Shown here: in pieces, positions 10,850-22,757 of the stretch
Numbering within the stretch: the stretch's first letter is position 1
How the letters are laid out: each line of letters opens with the position of its first letter
DNA from: Hymenopus coronatus
Taxonomy: Eukaryota > Arthropoda > Insecta > Mantodea > Hymenopodidae
Length of the DNA: 64,000 nt
Assembly: GCA_030762935.1 (NCBI GenBank)
Contig: CM060900.1
Location: 399,933,132-399,997,131 of the forward strand
Reading direction: 5' to 3'
Translations under genes and position numbers: made by a program
The notes under the pieces: generated by a model
What the model was told of the DNA's origin: nothing
Databases searched by the model: none
Seen by the model: the letters and a program-made list of their open reading frames with translations, nothing else

Positions 10850-11455
10850 TAGATCTCCATTGCTCATTTAGTTAGAGGTATAAGAAGAATATTACTTTTC
10901 TTTCTGTCTCTGTTTACCCTCCGCGTATGTAGGACCTAGTCCACGGGCGTATTTACGGGGGGGGCGAACAGGACCGGAGCCCTCCCCCCCCCAAAAAGTA
11001 CGTACAAGTTCTTCCATTTGTTTAACTTAATGGTGACACATTCATTGAAATTCTCCAAATTAATAGCTTTCTGCTATACCATAGAAATAAAGGAATATAT
11101 TTAGCTTTAGTATATAAACAAGATTATAAAATAAGATTATTTGTGGCTTTTGTGCGGGTTAGTCGCTTTCCAACCAGCAAGACTCTGCAACCAGGCACTG
11201 CCGGCACACGCGCATTCTTTCTGCTATCTACAACCTTTCTGCCTGTTGGTTCAGTGCTACTTAGCTTTAGTGTAATGTGTATCACGGTATACGACAGTGA
11301 ATGGCTACTTGTGCTATTTTCCTCTGGTTCGTTAATCCGTTATGCTAATTAATGACATTTTGTTTGTTCATTATTCAATTTATCTGCTATGGGAAAAAAG
11401 TGTAAAGCCGACAATATCGATATAAACCTGTCATTCGTCCCGTAAAAACAGGACA
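10850..11455. other. Stretch with GC-rich patch, nothing assigned
   Basis: A poly-G/poly-C pair at about 10958-10995 surrounds GGGCGTATTTACGG-like sequence that resembles common transposon debris, but no boundaries could be set. No coding sequence was recognised. Confidence 0.3.
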
Positions 11456-11457
11456 GT

Positions 11458-11601
11458 CCCCTTTTTTACTTTCTCCATACGCACTATGTACATAGTGTGT
11501 AGAGAAAGTATTGCACTCCACCAAAAATTCGATACCGTGATTTCACCGGAAATATATGTTTTAGGGTCCCCAATATCCAAAAAAAGCATTTTCACAAAAA
11601 G

Positions 11602-11669
<68 letters not shown>

Positions 11670-11705
11670 GTGTGTGTGTCCGTGGATCAACTTCAGAAAG
11701 TGACA
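11458..11705 (-). repeat. R1 repeat family, copy 3 (reverse, truncated) with (TG)n
   Basis: Only the tail end of R1 is present: TACTTTCTCCATACGCAC, AGAGAAAGTATTGCACTCC, the TTTCACCGGAAATATATG block, and the pre-microsatellite AAAAAGGTCTGTG. It then runs into about 63 bp of pure (TG)n at 11606-11668. The element stops shortly after the microsatellite. Confidence 0.85.
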
Positions 11706-11709
11706 AAGG

Positions 11710-12830
11710 ACGCTAAAACTAACCAATCCAGTACCAGACAAATAATGTACTGCTGAGCTTTCAAGTAGTAAAGCTTCGACGTCTTAAGTTCATTCCCAGC
11801 CAATACGCACATCTCATGTCATCAATCCTAACGACATCGGGCTGTATACCTGTATAGGTAGGATAGTTCATTAGTTACTTTAAGATTTGCATAGCTGCTT
11901 TGTATTCTTAAATTATTTTATTAAAAAAGAATTTGATTGTTTTCCCGTACGGTAGCGCATGAAAATCGGCCCCGCGTACAGACTGCTCCCCAGTCAATTA
12001 TGCACAAATTGTTGCTCACCTCGAACAGATACAACAAATAGGTAAACATGTAACAATTACATAATAAAGAAATAACAAATAATATAATGCAAAGGTATAT
12101 ATTTACATAACTAGTCGAAACAGCTTCGCAACAATAAACAACAATTGACGGCCGACGGTGAGCAGTCTAGTACTTGCGGCCGGTTTTTTGTGCGCTATTC
12201 TGTAGAACCTTATTTTCTCGTGTTTATTCGATTGTTTTAATCAATTGACCATTTTTTCGTCATAATTACGTACAGTGCAACTTATTTAGGCAAATCAAAC
12301 CCAAGCACCATGCATTAATCATAATACAGAATAAGTCTACAAAGCTGATAAACCAAATTGCATTGTTATTTGAGCTTCAGACACTGGGAGATTTAAGGAA
12401 GAAAAATAAAAATGGAACATTATTGAACCAAAAATTAATAAAACCATTCAGATAAGCCATGTCATAAGTTAAAAAAGTATGGTAAACAAGTGAATGCATT
12501 TAAACTAATAAAGAAACGTTTAGGCTTTGCGGTATATCTGAAATAGTTGGTACATGTCCAATTTTTCAAAACAATTTTTAGAATTGCTCTTTTTTAAGTG
12601 ATAAGTCATTCCATGGTTGGTGCTATATCTGCCGAGGAAATAGGAAAGCTGATTTATAACAAGTGCATTATAATCACAAATTTTCGGCCGATTTTCACAT
12701 AATTTTTACGAATAATAATCATTAATTATTTCCTTATAGGCACAAGAGATACAAGGAAATATATTTGGTTAATGCAATGGTCAAATCTATTAAAAGCTGG
12801 TCACCAAGTGATGACTTTGAAATTCTGTTC
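11710..12830. other. Intergenic stretch without recognised gene
   Basis: A moderately GC-rich patch at about 11945-12190 contains GCCGACGGTGAGCAGTCTAG. The rest is AT-rich. No frame, tRNA or repeat family could be assigned. Confidence 0.3.
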
Positions 12831-12834
12831 TTTT

Positions 12835-13740
12835 TACATGATCAGGAGTAAAAAAAAAAATAAACGAATGACGACTTCCAATTTGAGAAAAGCATTATTG
12901 GAAAATTCATACCAATAACGAGGAATAACTCCAAAATGGTTAACCCTACAAAAAATGTACTACTGTAAAATGTTTTTAATGAGATACATTTTTGTGTAGT
13001 ATGAGTTTTCATCTATATCCAATGGTTTATGCTAAAGTTCTCCAGAATGAAGAAGGCTTCAGAGGCTATTCTCACAAAACTCAATATATACATTTTATTT
13101 GCCTCTAAATTTCTCTAATGGTGGCATTTAACACAAACTGTTAGAGCCACTTATGAGAAAATAAGTTTCAAAAATATCCCATATAAACAGCAGATTGTGA
13201 TGGATGGAAAATTTTCCTAAAACCCTTCGCGTCTCATGTTTTTTTTTTTCTTTTCTTTTTTTTTTTTTTCTTTTTAAAAAGCAGTACCAGAGTCTGATCA
13301 GGACTCCGGCGCTGTATCCCCATTTACATTTCCCCCCGTAGGTTTTACTGATTACTGGTTTTACTGTTCCTTTTACAAACATATACACATTGCACAAACA
13401 TCTAACACCCATGCCCAAGGCGGGACTCGAACCCACGATCCCCTGCCCACGAAGCACCAAAGCGATACGCTTTGGCAAGCGTGGCCATGGGGACTGGCAC
13501 ATGTTTGAAGGATGCTAAACTTAAATACCAAGTTTGGTACGTAAGCTACTTTTGTTTATACTTATGCTGTTCACAGACGCACACGCAGATCTTATTCAAA
13601 AAACAGTTCTTCTGGGATTCACCTGTCCTGAAAACATTTATTTTCGGTGAAATATCACCTTTAAATTTCTGGGTGGAATGCAATACTTTCCCTATCTATT
13701 ATGTACATTTTACGTGATAGAGAAACTAAAAATATAAGCT
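12835..13740 (+). repeat. R1 repeat family, copy 4 (forward), split by a SINE
   Basis: Forward R1 sequence includes AATAACGAGGAATAACTCC, GAAGAAGGCTTCAGAGGC, ATACATTTTATTTGCC and, after the inserted SINE, TTTCGGTGAAATATCACC and CTGGGTGGAATGCAATAC. It ends near GATAGAGAAACTAAAAA at about 13720. The SINE insertion is younger than this R1 copy. Confidence 0.85.
13238..13500 (-). repeat. tRNA-derived SINE with poly(A) tail inside R1
   Basis: On the minus strand the head reads CCAGTCCCCATGGCCACGCT, a tRNA-like segment, with B box GGTTCGAGTCC (near 13425). A body follows, and then a poly(A)-rich tail that appears on the plus strand as the T/C-rich run 13238-13276. Head, body and A-tail in order are the standard SINE layout. 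Confidence 0.75.
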
Positions 13741-13954
13741 AAACATAAAATATGAAGGTTGAATAATTAATGAAATTTTAAACAAAAATATCAAGTGCTT
13801 TGCTTTAACACCGACTTATCAGCACCTGATACACACACGTTTAACGCTATGTAGTTGCGTTATGTTTATCCGGGCACCATGCATCGCCGATCTCAAATTA
13901 CCTACTTCAGTCATGTGCACAATCTCGCAAATTATTTTGGTGTAGTTCATTAAC

Positions 13955-13959
<5 letters not shown>

Positions 13960-13998
<39 letters not shown>
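13960..13998. repeat. (TG)n microsatellite
   Basis: About 38 bp of uninterrupted TG, followed by a nine-base G run. Confidence 0.95.
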
Positions 13999-14000
<2 letters not shown>

Positions 14001-14168
14001 GGGGGGGTAACTCCAGTAGCGTTTGCCACAGAACTAACGCATGTGAATCTTTTCATGCAAATTTTAAAAAGAATTTTAACAACACTTTAATTTTAAAATT
14101 TTATTAACGTTTTAAAAGAATCAGTGTCAGAAATGTACATCAAACTGCAAAGTATAGCAAACATGGAG

Positions 14169-14287
<119 letters not shown>

Positions 14288-14409
14288 ATTTATTTTTTAA
14301 GTTGTCTCATTTAGATACTCCCTTTTACATCTAAAAAAATAAATATATTGGGGGAATTTGATAGCCTCGTCTTGCATGGGTTTAGGGTTCTCCAAATTAC
14401 TAAACAATT

Positions 14410-15804
14410 GTATATGGTGATATCCAGCTGGTGCAAAAATACCTTTTTATATCATTTAACTGTTTTTCATAAAGAAGGATATGATTGCAATACCTGATCT
14501 ACTAGATCCACATCACCCATATGCATATTGTATTCCTGGATGGCTTGAAAATTGACATTTTGGTGTGGGCATCTATTTTTCCAGTGTCAATCATCAAAAT
14601 CTTAGGGCTGCAAATGGACAATGCCATAACCACCCTCCTATCTTGCCAAGTAATGTAGGTCAAGGGTGGGAGCTGACGCACCTGCATTTCTCCTCTCCTT
14701 AGAGTCTTTGTATACACATTCTTCGGCAAACCAATACGATTTGAACGTACTGTTCCAATAGCATCTGTTTTCCTTTTGTATAAGGTCATGTATAATTTAG
14801 GGGAGCTGTACGAATTATCTAAATATACAGTCCTACCCTGGTCAAGTGTAGGTTCCATCAGGTGCATTACTATGGAGCCAGATAACCCCACATTTTTGTC
14901 TCCAGTATTATCAGTTCCTTGAGCAGTGTAAATGCAGCTATTGTAAAGATATCCCGTTTTACTTTCACAAAGATCAAAACTCTTTATGCCAAATCTGGAC
15001 CTTTTTGTTTTGATGTATTGCTTCCAGCCTAAGCAGCCCTTCCAAAGCATCAAGCTTTCATCTACAGTGACCTTCTCGCAGGCACATATTTTCTTTGAGT
15101 TTTGAAATAATATATTCCAAAACCAACCTAATTGTGTAGTTTATATTTACATTTTGTGTGGCTGTGAAATGAAGGAACCACAAAATGTAAGTAAGCCTGT
15201 TATTTGACATGCATTTCCCAAAAAATGGAATAGCTAGCTTGTCATCTGTAGACCAATACATGTATAACGTTGGTTTATCAGTAACACCCATGAGCATAAT
15301 TAGACCAATTTGCCTGTAAATCTCATTCAGTGTTACTTCTGTCCACTTCTGAATCCTACTCTTAGACCCTAAATTGCCTTTAGAAGTCAGGTCTTCCTTC
15401 ACCTTATTTGCATGTGCATTTATTTCTGTAACAATTAGAGACACTAAGTCAGCAGTAAACAATTTTGTGAAAAAGTCAATTGGTTGACTGTCAGAAGTCA
15501 GCTGAGCTTGGGGTTGTACACAAGAGGCTGTGCTCATGAAGATATGTCTAGTTGTTTGTTTTGGAGTCATTTTGACTACACCACAATGTTGCTTCTTCAC
15601 GAACACCTGAAGGAACAGAGTCGCTTTCTTCCTCACTGCTACCTATATCCTCGATGACCCCCCCTCAAAATCTGAAAACTCGCCGTCAATATCAAAGTCA
15701 CTGTCATATAGCAAAAAGTCCTCCACATTATCTGAAGTAATTCCCGAAGCCCATACCCTGCCTACTCAAGCTAATATGTTAGCTACATTGCTAGTCGAAG
15801 CCAT
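14410..15804 (-). pseudogene. piggyBac-type transposase, frameshifted
   Basis: A start at ATG 15804 opens MASTSNVANILA and is followed by an acidic stretch (YDSDFDIDGEFSDFEG). Then comes the piggyBac core: IQKWTEVTLNEIYRQIGLIM (near 15360), VTVDESLMLWKG with the first Asp (near 15065), VYLDNSYSSPKL with the second (near 14830), TYITWQDRRVVMAL with the third (near 14645), and EYNMHMGDVDLVDQ with the GVD-type Asp (near 14490). All four acidic positions survive. Stops near 15770 and 15640 and frameshifts near 15070 and 14540 break the frame. piggyBac enzymes excise precisely from TTAA. Element ends were not located, and no C-terminal Cys-rich domain was seen. Confidence 0.85.
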
Positions 15805-15809
15805 GGTTA

Positions 15810-17645
15810 GAAATGAGATATAACATTTTCAAATGTGCTTTTTTGATAGCTAAAACAAAAAACTGTGAGCCCTGTAGCTTCATGGCTCTACAATAAATCT
15901 CCGCTATGTATTTATGCTAAGGCATAAATAGAAATGCTAACAGACAGCTTCTTTGCAGCTTGGGTGTTCCTGACAAACACACACGTAATTTTGTCGTAGC
16001 AGTAAACAGTATGATAAAACCTTGAAGCTGAGAACATTGTGCTTAGCTAGCTATACATATATACATTTGTATGCACATAACACAAGCCAGACTCACAAAT
16101 TAGGTGTGTTCGATGTACAGAATAAGTTTTGCTACAGAGAAAAAGTTAGTGATATTTAAACTTTTGTTAATACAGTCTCTGTTTGTTTCTACAATAGATG
16201 TGTAGTGCCTTTAATGAGCTTTATGCCAGTTTTTTTTTTTTTTTTCATTAAAATATCTTAATAAATACCACAGATATGAATGTTTATCTATGAAGCATAT
16301 TTACCTACATTTAACAATTTAAATACCTTGAATTGTGTATTAGGTATCCATTACCGGCTGTAGGGCATTTAAATGGCCATCGCTCAAGTGATTAAATCAA
16401 AACACACTGAAATCAAGTCCTTTTTCTTTCCTCTGCTGTCCCAAAATGGTTACATTAAGTGTAAAAAAAAAAAAAGGCCTATATAGGCACTTCAAAGACC
16501 TTTAGAACTGTACAGAACCTATTAGTAACTTTTTGGAGATCCAAAGGCATAGCAGTTTTTCTTTTTAAAAAAACATGTTACACCCCTCAGGTGACTTTTT
16601 TACTTCCAAGAAATCCGTAAAATTTTGCATTCTCCATACATTGTTGCAGACAAACAGATTTTTATAATTCGTTTCTGGGAAAACACAACACGGTTTTTTG
16701 ACATTTACATGAACAAATTGAGATTTTTATTCCTCTGGCCTCACTTTCAAACCAGAACTTACTATAACATGTTACAGACTGTGGTCTTTATTATCAACTT
16801 AGACTCTCTGCCATGCTTCCTCCTTTCCTTGCAGATGCACTTTCTGGCTGGAATGTAAAGTATCTCATAGTACAGTATGTCCAGCCAGAAAATGCCATCT
16901 TTAAGTCACAGGAGAAAGTGTGGCAGTGAGTTAGTCAGAGGATAGTGCTGCTAACAAGGTTAGCTATGGTACAGATAGACACCAATGCACATTTGTGTGC
17001 ATTTTTCACTAATAAATGGCGAAAGAATTATAAAAGATCATTGTCATAGTACACAATATATGGGCATGAAATGGAATGCTAGTTAGGAAAAGAAATTTAG
17101 GAAGGAAATATTTTAGGATAAGTTTACAGTAACTCCCTGGTATTTACCAGTTATGGGGACAGAGGAAAACCTGGAAACATTTTTCAGTCATTGAGGATGT
17201 TCCTGGTGGGGTTTGAACTGCAGACTACCTGCTAAAGAGTCCATGTCTTAACAACCGCAGGTGTACATGTCATCCCTCTTTTAATCTAATCTACCTCAAA
17301 AACACAAAATCTAGCCTTATGGTGTAAACTTGTACTAAGCTTCAACACCGCTACTTGGCCCTTTGTTCACAATAAAAACATTTTACTTCAAATCAACAAA
17401 AAATAAGGAAACAAAAAACAGAAATGAAACATGAAGCCAAGTTGTTAATTTTTCAGTATATTGTTCCTAAATGTACGTATGAAATATTAAATTTCAATGA
17501 CTTTGAAATAAAGAACTCAGATATTAACTCTGGATGTGAAAGTCTTAATAAGTATGTTTTAATATGTTGCTATAGTGAAAAAACTGTGCCAATACATTTA
17601 ACGTTTTATACAAATGTTGAACAACAGCATACCTATTAAAATTTA
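15810..17645. other. Intergenic stretch with a SINE fragment
   Basis: No gene was recognised. At 17150-17275 a minus-strand tRNA-derived fragment shows a B-box-like GGTAGTCTGCAGTTCAAACC. At 16839-16896 a 12-bp inverted repeat (TTTCTGGCTGGA and its complement) forms a small possible hairpin. Several poly(A) and poly(T) runs occur. Confidence 0.4.
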
Positions 17646-17647
17646 GT

Positions 17648-17788
17648 AATTAAAATTTAGTTGAGTCGATTTTGTAACACTACATCACTTACTTTTTAAT
17701 TTCGGAAAACATGTTTCAGAAACATGTTTTCCGAAATTAAAAAGTAAGTGATGTAGTGTTACAAAATCGACTCAACTAAATTTTAATT
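17648..17788. repeat. Perfect palindrome, 70-bp arms, family 1
   Basis: The two 70-base arms (17648-17717 and 17719-17788) are exact reverse complements around a single base at 17718. Each arm contains ACACTACATCACTTACTTTT and AACATGTTT. Related single arms lie at 18385-18450 and, inverted, at 24062-24135 next to a Penelope-like element. The structure therefore looks like two terminal segments of that element family joined head to head. It sits about 300 bp downstream of the VAT-1-like stop codon. Confidence 0.95.
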
Positions 17789-17941
17789 GTTAAAACACAT
17801 CACTGTCTCAAAGTCCACCATATATCAGGATAACAGCATACCTGCTTGTCCCATCTTGTACTGAAGCAATGACATAACCATTCCAAATTTTTCCAGGACA
17901 GTATTTTAAAGTAAATACATATTAAGATATTTTGGACTGAA

Positions 17942-17947
17942 TTTATT
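17942..17947 (-). promoter_or_regulatory. Possible poly(A) signal of the VAT-1-like gene
   Basis: AATAAA on the minus strand, 137 bases past the stop codon at 18084-18086. Position and orientation fit, but the hexamer is frequent in this AT-rich DNA. Confidence 0.35.
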
Positions 17948-18083
17948 CTACAGAAAACATAAAAATACCTGAGTTCAGTCTTAATAAAACACCTTAGAAT
18001 ACATCAGAGTATGACTGAAATTTCATACTGTATTTTAGCCTTTTAGGAAAGTTCTTGTCATTAAAATATATGGAGCATTTAAA

Positions 18084-18176
18084 TCAGTCCTCTTGCAGCT
18101 TTTGTTCTTGACAAACTCTCAGCAGCACTTTACCAACGTTCCTGCGTTCAGCTAAAATCCTTGTTGCCTCAACCAC
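18084..18176 (-). CDS. VAT1: VAT-1-like gene, last coding exon
   Basis: The acceptor TTTGTTGTAG precedes GTGGTTGAGGCAACAAGG. The 93 bases encode 30 residues, beginning VVEATRILAERRNVGKVLL, and a TGA stop. VAT-1 homologs end with the same pattern (V..AM..M..KKNVGKVLL). The preceding exon ends in phase 0 on LDQ, and the junction reads WDLDQ-VVEAT, as expected for the MDR-family C-terminus. This part forms the last strand and helix of the catalytic domain. Downstream is the 3' UTR. The assignment is firm because reading frame, splice phase and family pattern agree. Confidence 0.9.
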   Translation of the reverse strand: MVEATRILAERRNVGKVLLRVCQEQKLQED

Positions 18177-18469
18177 CTACAACAAACAAACAGTCATTTT
18201 TTTCCTTATGCCTATATTTCTGTAATCACAACATTAAACAGCAGCAGAGAACATTTTAGTGAGCTAAGCCTAGTAATTTTTAAGATATTGCTATGTGTGG
18301 TTTTAATTGAATTAGTCAATGGAAGAAGGCTAATCTTTCTTATTACTGACATATGGTGGACTTTGTGGCAGTGTGTTCTATCAATTGAAATTAAATAGCG
18401 AGTTGATTTTGTAACACTACATCACTTACTTTTACTATTGGAAAATATGTAAGCAGTAGGTTCAAACAC

Positions 18470-19383
18470 TAGTGAAAGCTGCTTCAATAAACTTTGTGAG
18501 AGAATGGCTTCACTTCGCAAAATAATGAAGCTGCTGCACAGAGATTTGATGGCATGATTGTATGAAATAAATCAATTGTAAGAAGAAAATAGATCATTAA
18601 GAGACAAGGAAGTGATGGATATCTCAGAACTGCAAAATAGGGATGAACCAGAAAACAGCTCATTTGAAAACGAGAATCCAAATGCACTTGGAAACTGGAA
18701 GCCAGTAATATCAAATCAACAGAGAAAATGGAAGATTCCTACGGAACCCCAAAACTAATGTCTAAAGTTGTCAAACTGCTATGATGTGTTAGGTGAGGTG
18801 CATCAAAATGAGCTAATCTCAGACCAGGGAAGTGTGCGTTTAGTGAAAAGTGACGAACTACACGAGGTCAGTTGGTTTGAAAAAAAAAAAGACTGCCATT
18901 GTACTGGGTAATTCCATCGCTCGCCATTCTGCATCATATATAGATGACGACAATGTTTCTGTGTTCTGCTATCCAGGTGTCCGCATTCGTCACATTGAGA
19001 AAAAACTGCAGGAAAACAATGATGACTCAGGTATTGTGATTATCCATGCTGGTACAAACAATGTCAGAACTGCGCAAACTCCATACGACATCATGGAAGA
19101 GATGCTGGAATTGGTAGTGACTGGAAAAAAGATATTTCCATGAGCCAGGTTCTGCATCAGCGGGATACTTTGACGCAGAGACGAGGTCCAGAGATACATA
19201 GCTGCATTAAATTCAACATTAGATCAGGTATGTAAAGGTCACCATTGTATTTATATAGATGGTAACTCCTGGGTTAGTGATCGGGATTTAGGTAGAGATG
19301 GGCTTCACCTCAACAGAAGGGGAAGTGAAACCTTTGGCCACCTTTTGAACGGAGTCAATGACCATCTCAAACCAAAAAACTAA
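18470..19383 (+). pseudogene. LINE ORF1 with SGNH-hydrolase (esterase) domain
   Basis: The frame from 18850 reads TAIVLGNSIARHSASY, then FCYPGVRIRHIEKKL, VIIHAGTNNVR, and after a frameshift near 19143, YIDGNSWVSDRDLGRDGLHLN (near 19260-19310). These are SGNH blocks I (GDS, here GNS with the serine kept), III (G-x-N) and V (D-G-L-H). Such lipase-like domains are known in ORF1 of CR1-type LINEs. Upstream, LSNCYDVLGEV matches the linker that precedes the domain in those proteins. At least two frame breaks make it non-functional. A host esterase is unlikely because the endonuclease and RT follow directly. Confidence 0.75.
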
Positions 19384-19469
19384 CCTGGGCTGATAGCAGT
19401 GCAAAAGGTATACATCCTAAGCCATTATCAGTAATTCTTGCAATTAGCAACACCTTTGGGCATAATCTT

Positions 19470-22261
19470 AGAAATGTAAGTGGAAAACTTAAGGCAACTC
19501 ATAATAAGCATACATTGGGTGTTTTTCATCAAAACATACAATGCATCAGAAACAAAATTCTGGAACTTGAAGTATTAATAGAGGGGGAGTTAAAACACCA
19601 AGCCATAATTTGCGTAACAGAGCACTGGTTAATCCATAGTGAATTAACCAGGCTTTAATTTAAGAATACCAGGCTTTAATTTAATTCAAGGGTATAGTAG
19701 ATCAATTAAAAGAAATGGGGGGTCATTAATCTTAGTAAAAAACTCTTTAAATGCATTTCAGGGACTAAACCTGGAAGAACACTTCGAAGCCAGCATAGTA
19801 GAAGTTGCCAATAAGCTAATTATAATATGCATTTACAGGAATCTGTCTAGTAACATAAATATTTTCATTGAAATGCTTGATATTATTCTAAATCACATGC
19901 AAAAGCTAAATAAAACCATCATTTTACTGGGGGTCATGAATATAAATTTCTTAGTACACAGCAATGAAAGGTAAAGTTATTGACACTATTAAATATCTAT
20001 GGTCTACAACCAATTATAGATGTACCAACAAGAGCTACTGATACTACAAAAATCGCAATAGATCTGATGACCATAAGCAGAGATTTAATCAGCTGCATCA
20101 GAAATATCAAAGTTTTTGACACTTGTATATTGGACCATTTTGCTCAATCACTACTCATAAGCTGGCCAAACAGAAAGAAGCTAGGGGAACGAAGTGCAAT
20201 TTATAAAAGGTTCAAGTTACAGAAAGCAGAAAATATTGATTACTTTAATTATTTGCTAGAACAGGAAAGCTGGGAAGACATTTATGAGAAAATACCTGTA
20301 TATGTTACTTATTCTGATTCCTAAAAACCTTTAATTACTAGTAAGACATAGCTTTCTCAGTGGTTAAAATAAAAATTAAAGAAAATAAATCTTCCTGGAT
20401 AACCAAAGGTATAAGAATCTCTGGAAACAAATTAAAACACCTAAATAGCTTAATCAGAAATGGAAATGCATCAGAGGAATTAAAAAATTACTACAAAAGT
20501 ACAAATCATTTTACAGAAGGGTAATTCAAGCAGCCAAAATTCTGGAGAATGCCAGAGAGATAAGTAAATCAGAAAACAAACAGAAAACTATGTAGGATAG
20601 TATAAAAATGGAAACTAACTCAAAAACTTCAATGCAAGGAAATATCCAATTGAACTATAAAGACAGCATTATAACTAATCCTAAAGAAATAGCAAATATA
20701 TTTAACAAACATTTTGCAGAAATCACGAAAAACTTACAAAGCAAAAAATTATCCGTTAAGTATTGATAATGAACTCATTAGTTTTTCAATGACAAATCCT
20801 TATTCCTTGCTCCTGTATGCATAAATGAATTGTTAAGTATAATAGGAGAACTAAAAAACAAAAAATCTGAAGCAATGGATGGAAGTTCGAGTTATCTAAT
20901 TAAAAAATGCAGCATGAACATCATAAAACCTTTATGCTGCATTGTAAATGAATCACTTCAAAGTGGCACATTTCCAAAGGAGCTAAAGATAGCAAAAATG
21001 AAACCATTATTCAAGAAAGGTGAAGCTCAGGATCCAAACAATTACAGGCCAATAGAGTTACTTTCAGCCTTCTCCAAAATATTAGAAAAAATTATGTATA
21101 AGAGATTAATGAAATTCCTTACTAAACATAATATAATTACCAGTTGTCAGTATGGATTCCAAAGTAATAAATCAACTAGCTTAGCAGTGATAAATTTTGA
21201 TGATAGTATTTATGATGTACTAGACAAAAGTGAGGTTGGTATAGGACTATTTTTGGATTTATCTAAAGCTTTTGACATGGTGGATCATGAAATTCTGCTG
21301 AACAAGCTATATAAATACGGTGTAAGAGGAATTGCTTTCAACTGGTTTAAATCATACTTACAGACGAGAGAGCAGATAGTCGAAACTGATGCTGTAGATA
21401 CAAAACTCAAGGAAATTAGAAAGGAACTCTCAGAAAAAAAAAAAAAGGGCTGTAATATCAGGAGTTCCGCAGGGCTCTATTCTTGGTCCTCTACTGTTCC
21501 TATTGTACATTAATGATCTACCTTTATATCCTAAAAATATCACAGAAGCCAGGTTATCACTATTTGCAGATGATACAAGCATTTTCATCACAGGAAAGGA
21601 TGAAGAAATTCTCCAAAAAAACTTAACTGTAGTTGTGAAGAAAATCATTAATAGGTTTGAAGCCAACAAACTGCTTGTAAATGAAGGGAAATCAATAGCA
21701 CTTAATTTTCAGCATAAAGCTTGGCAAAAAGTAGGGAATTCCAGCATCAGAATAGGTCCTAAATTAGTAACTATTGAACAAGAAACAAAATTTCTAGGAT
21801 TATGGGTGGATAAAAATCTAAGTTGGGACAAACACATAGAAAAACTATCAGGGAAGCTCAGTAGAGCTTGTTTTGTTCTTCATCAACTAAAACCTCGAGT
21901 ATCATTTACAGTTCTCAAAGCTTGTTATTTTGCTTACTTTCATTCTTTACTGTTGTATGGTTTACCTTTATGGGGAAATGCTTTGAATAGCAATATAATA
22001 TTTAAACTTCAAAAAAAGGCATTAAGAATTCTAGCTGGTATTCCAAAACAAGAAACTTGTAGGGAACATTTCCTGAATCTCAGTATTCTGACTTTACCTT
22101 GTTTGTATATAAAAGAGTTATTAGTCTACATGAAGGTAAATGCTGCAATTTACAGCACTAATGGGAAATTTATTCTCACAATACATGCAATAAGGATAAG
22201 CTACACTATACCTAACACAAAACCAAACTATTTGAAACTTTCTTCAAATATAATGGCATAA
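19470..22261 (+). pseudogene. LINE ORF2 endonuclease-reverse transcriptase (CR1/Jockey group)
   Basis: The AP-endonuclease starts at 19519 (GVFHQNIQCIRNKILELE, AIICVTEHWL) and includes an altered GDxN motif read as LLGVMNINFL near 19930. The reverse transcriptase runs 20830-22261: MKPLFKKGEAQDPNNYRPI, GLFLDLSKAFDMVDHEIL with the first Asp pair, a frameshift in the A-run near 21440, GVPQGSILGPLLFLLYINDL, SLFADDTSIFITGK with the catalytic FADD, and the thumb LGLWVDKNLSWDKHIEKLS. RT motifs are well preserved despite the A-run slip. The EN is broken by several stops between 19650 and 20830. Confidence 0.85.
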
Positions 22262-22757
22262 AAGTATATAATTATTTACTAGGGAACTCAAAAACATATC
22301 CTCTATAAATCAATACAAGTCAGAGATACACAAGTTTTTAGTAAAAAAGCAGTTTTACTCTTTACATGAATATGTTGAATACTGTAAGGGGAAAATTTAA
22401 ACTAGGTAGTATGGGAAAAGCTACAAATATACTTTTAAACAACTGTGACTATTTAGATTTAGAAGCCTAAACAACTGTGACTATTTAGATTTAGAAGTAT
22501 GCTAACATTATAGCACTGCACCATAGTGACTTCTTTAAAGATACTGCCTTGAATCCTTGTTTGTTTCATTGTTCTTGTCCACCTGAGGGAGGCACCTCCA
22601 CTAAAGAAAGGGGAAGTTTGATGACGGCGCTGAAGACCAGGTCGATTATTATTAAATGTAAATTTTTAAGAATGTAGTCATTGTTTTATACCTTTTGACG
22701 AAGCCATGAATTCTTTGTAATTTCAAAGGTGAATAAAGTTATTTATTTTATTTAAGC

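Larger units (their letters stand above)
18450..22757 (+). mobile_element. SGNH-type LINE (CR1/Jockey group), nearly full length
   Basis: About 4.3 kb holding an SGNH ORF1, an endonuclease and a reverse transcriptase in the usual order. The 3' end has an AATAAA near 22735 and a TTATTTATTTTATTTAAG tail. A 31-bp tandem duplication (AACTGTGACTATTTAGATTT) lies in the 3' UTR at about 22441-22495. Confidence 0.75.
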
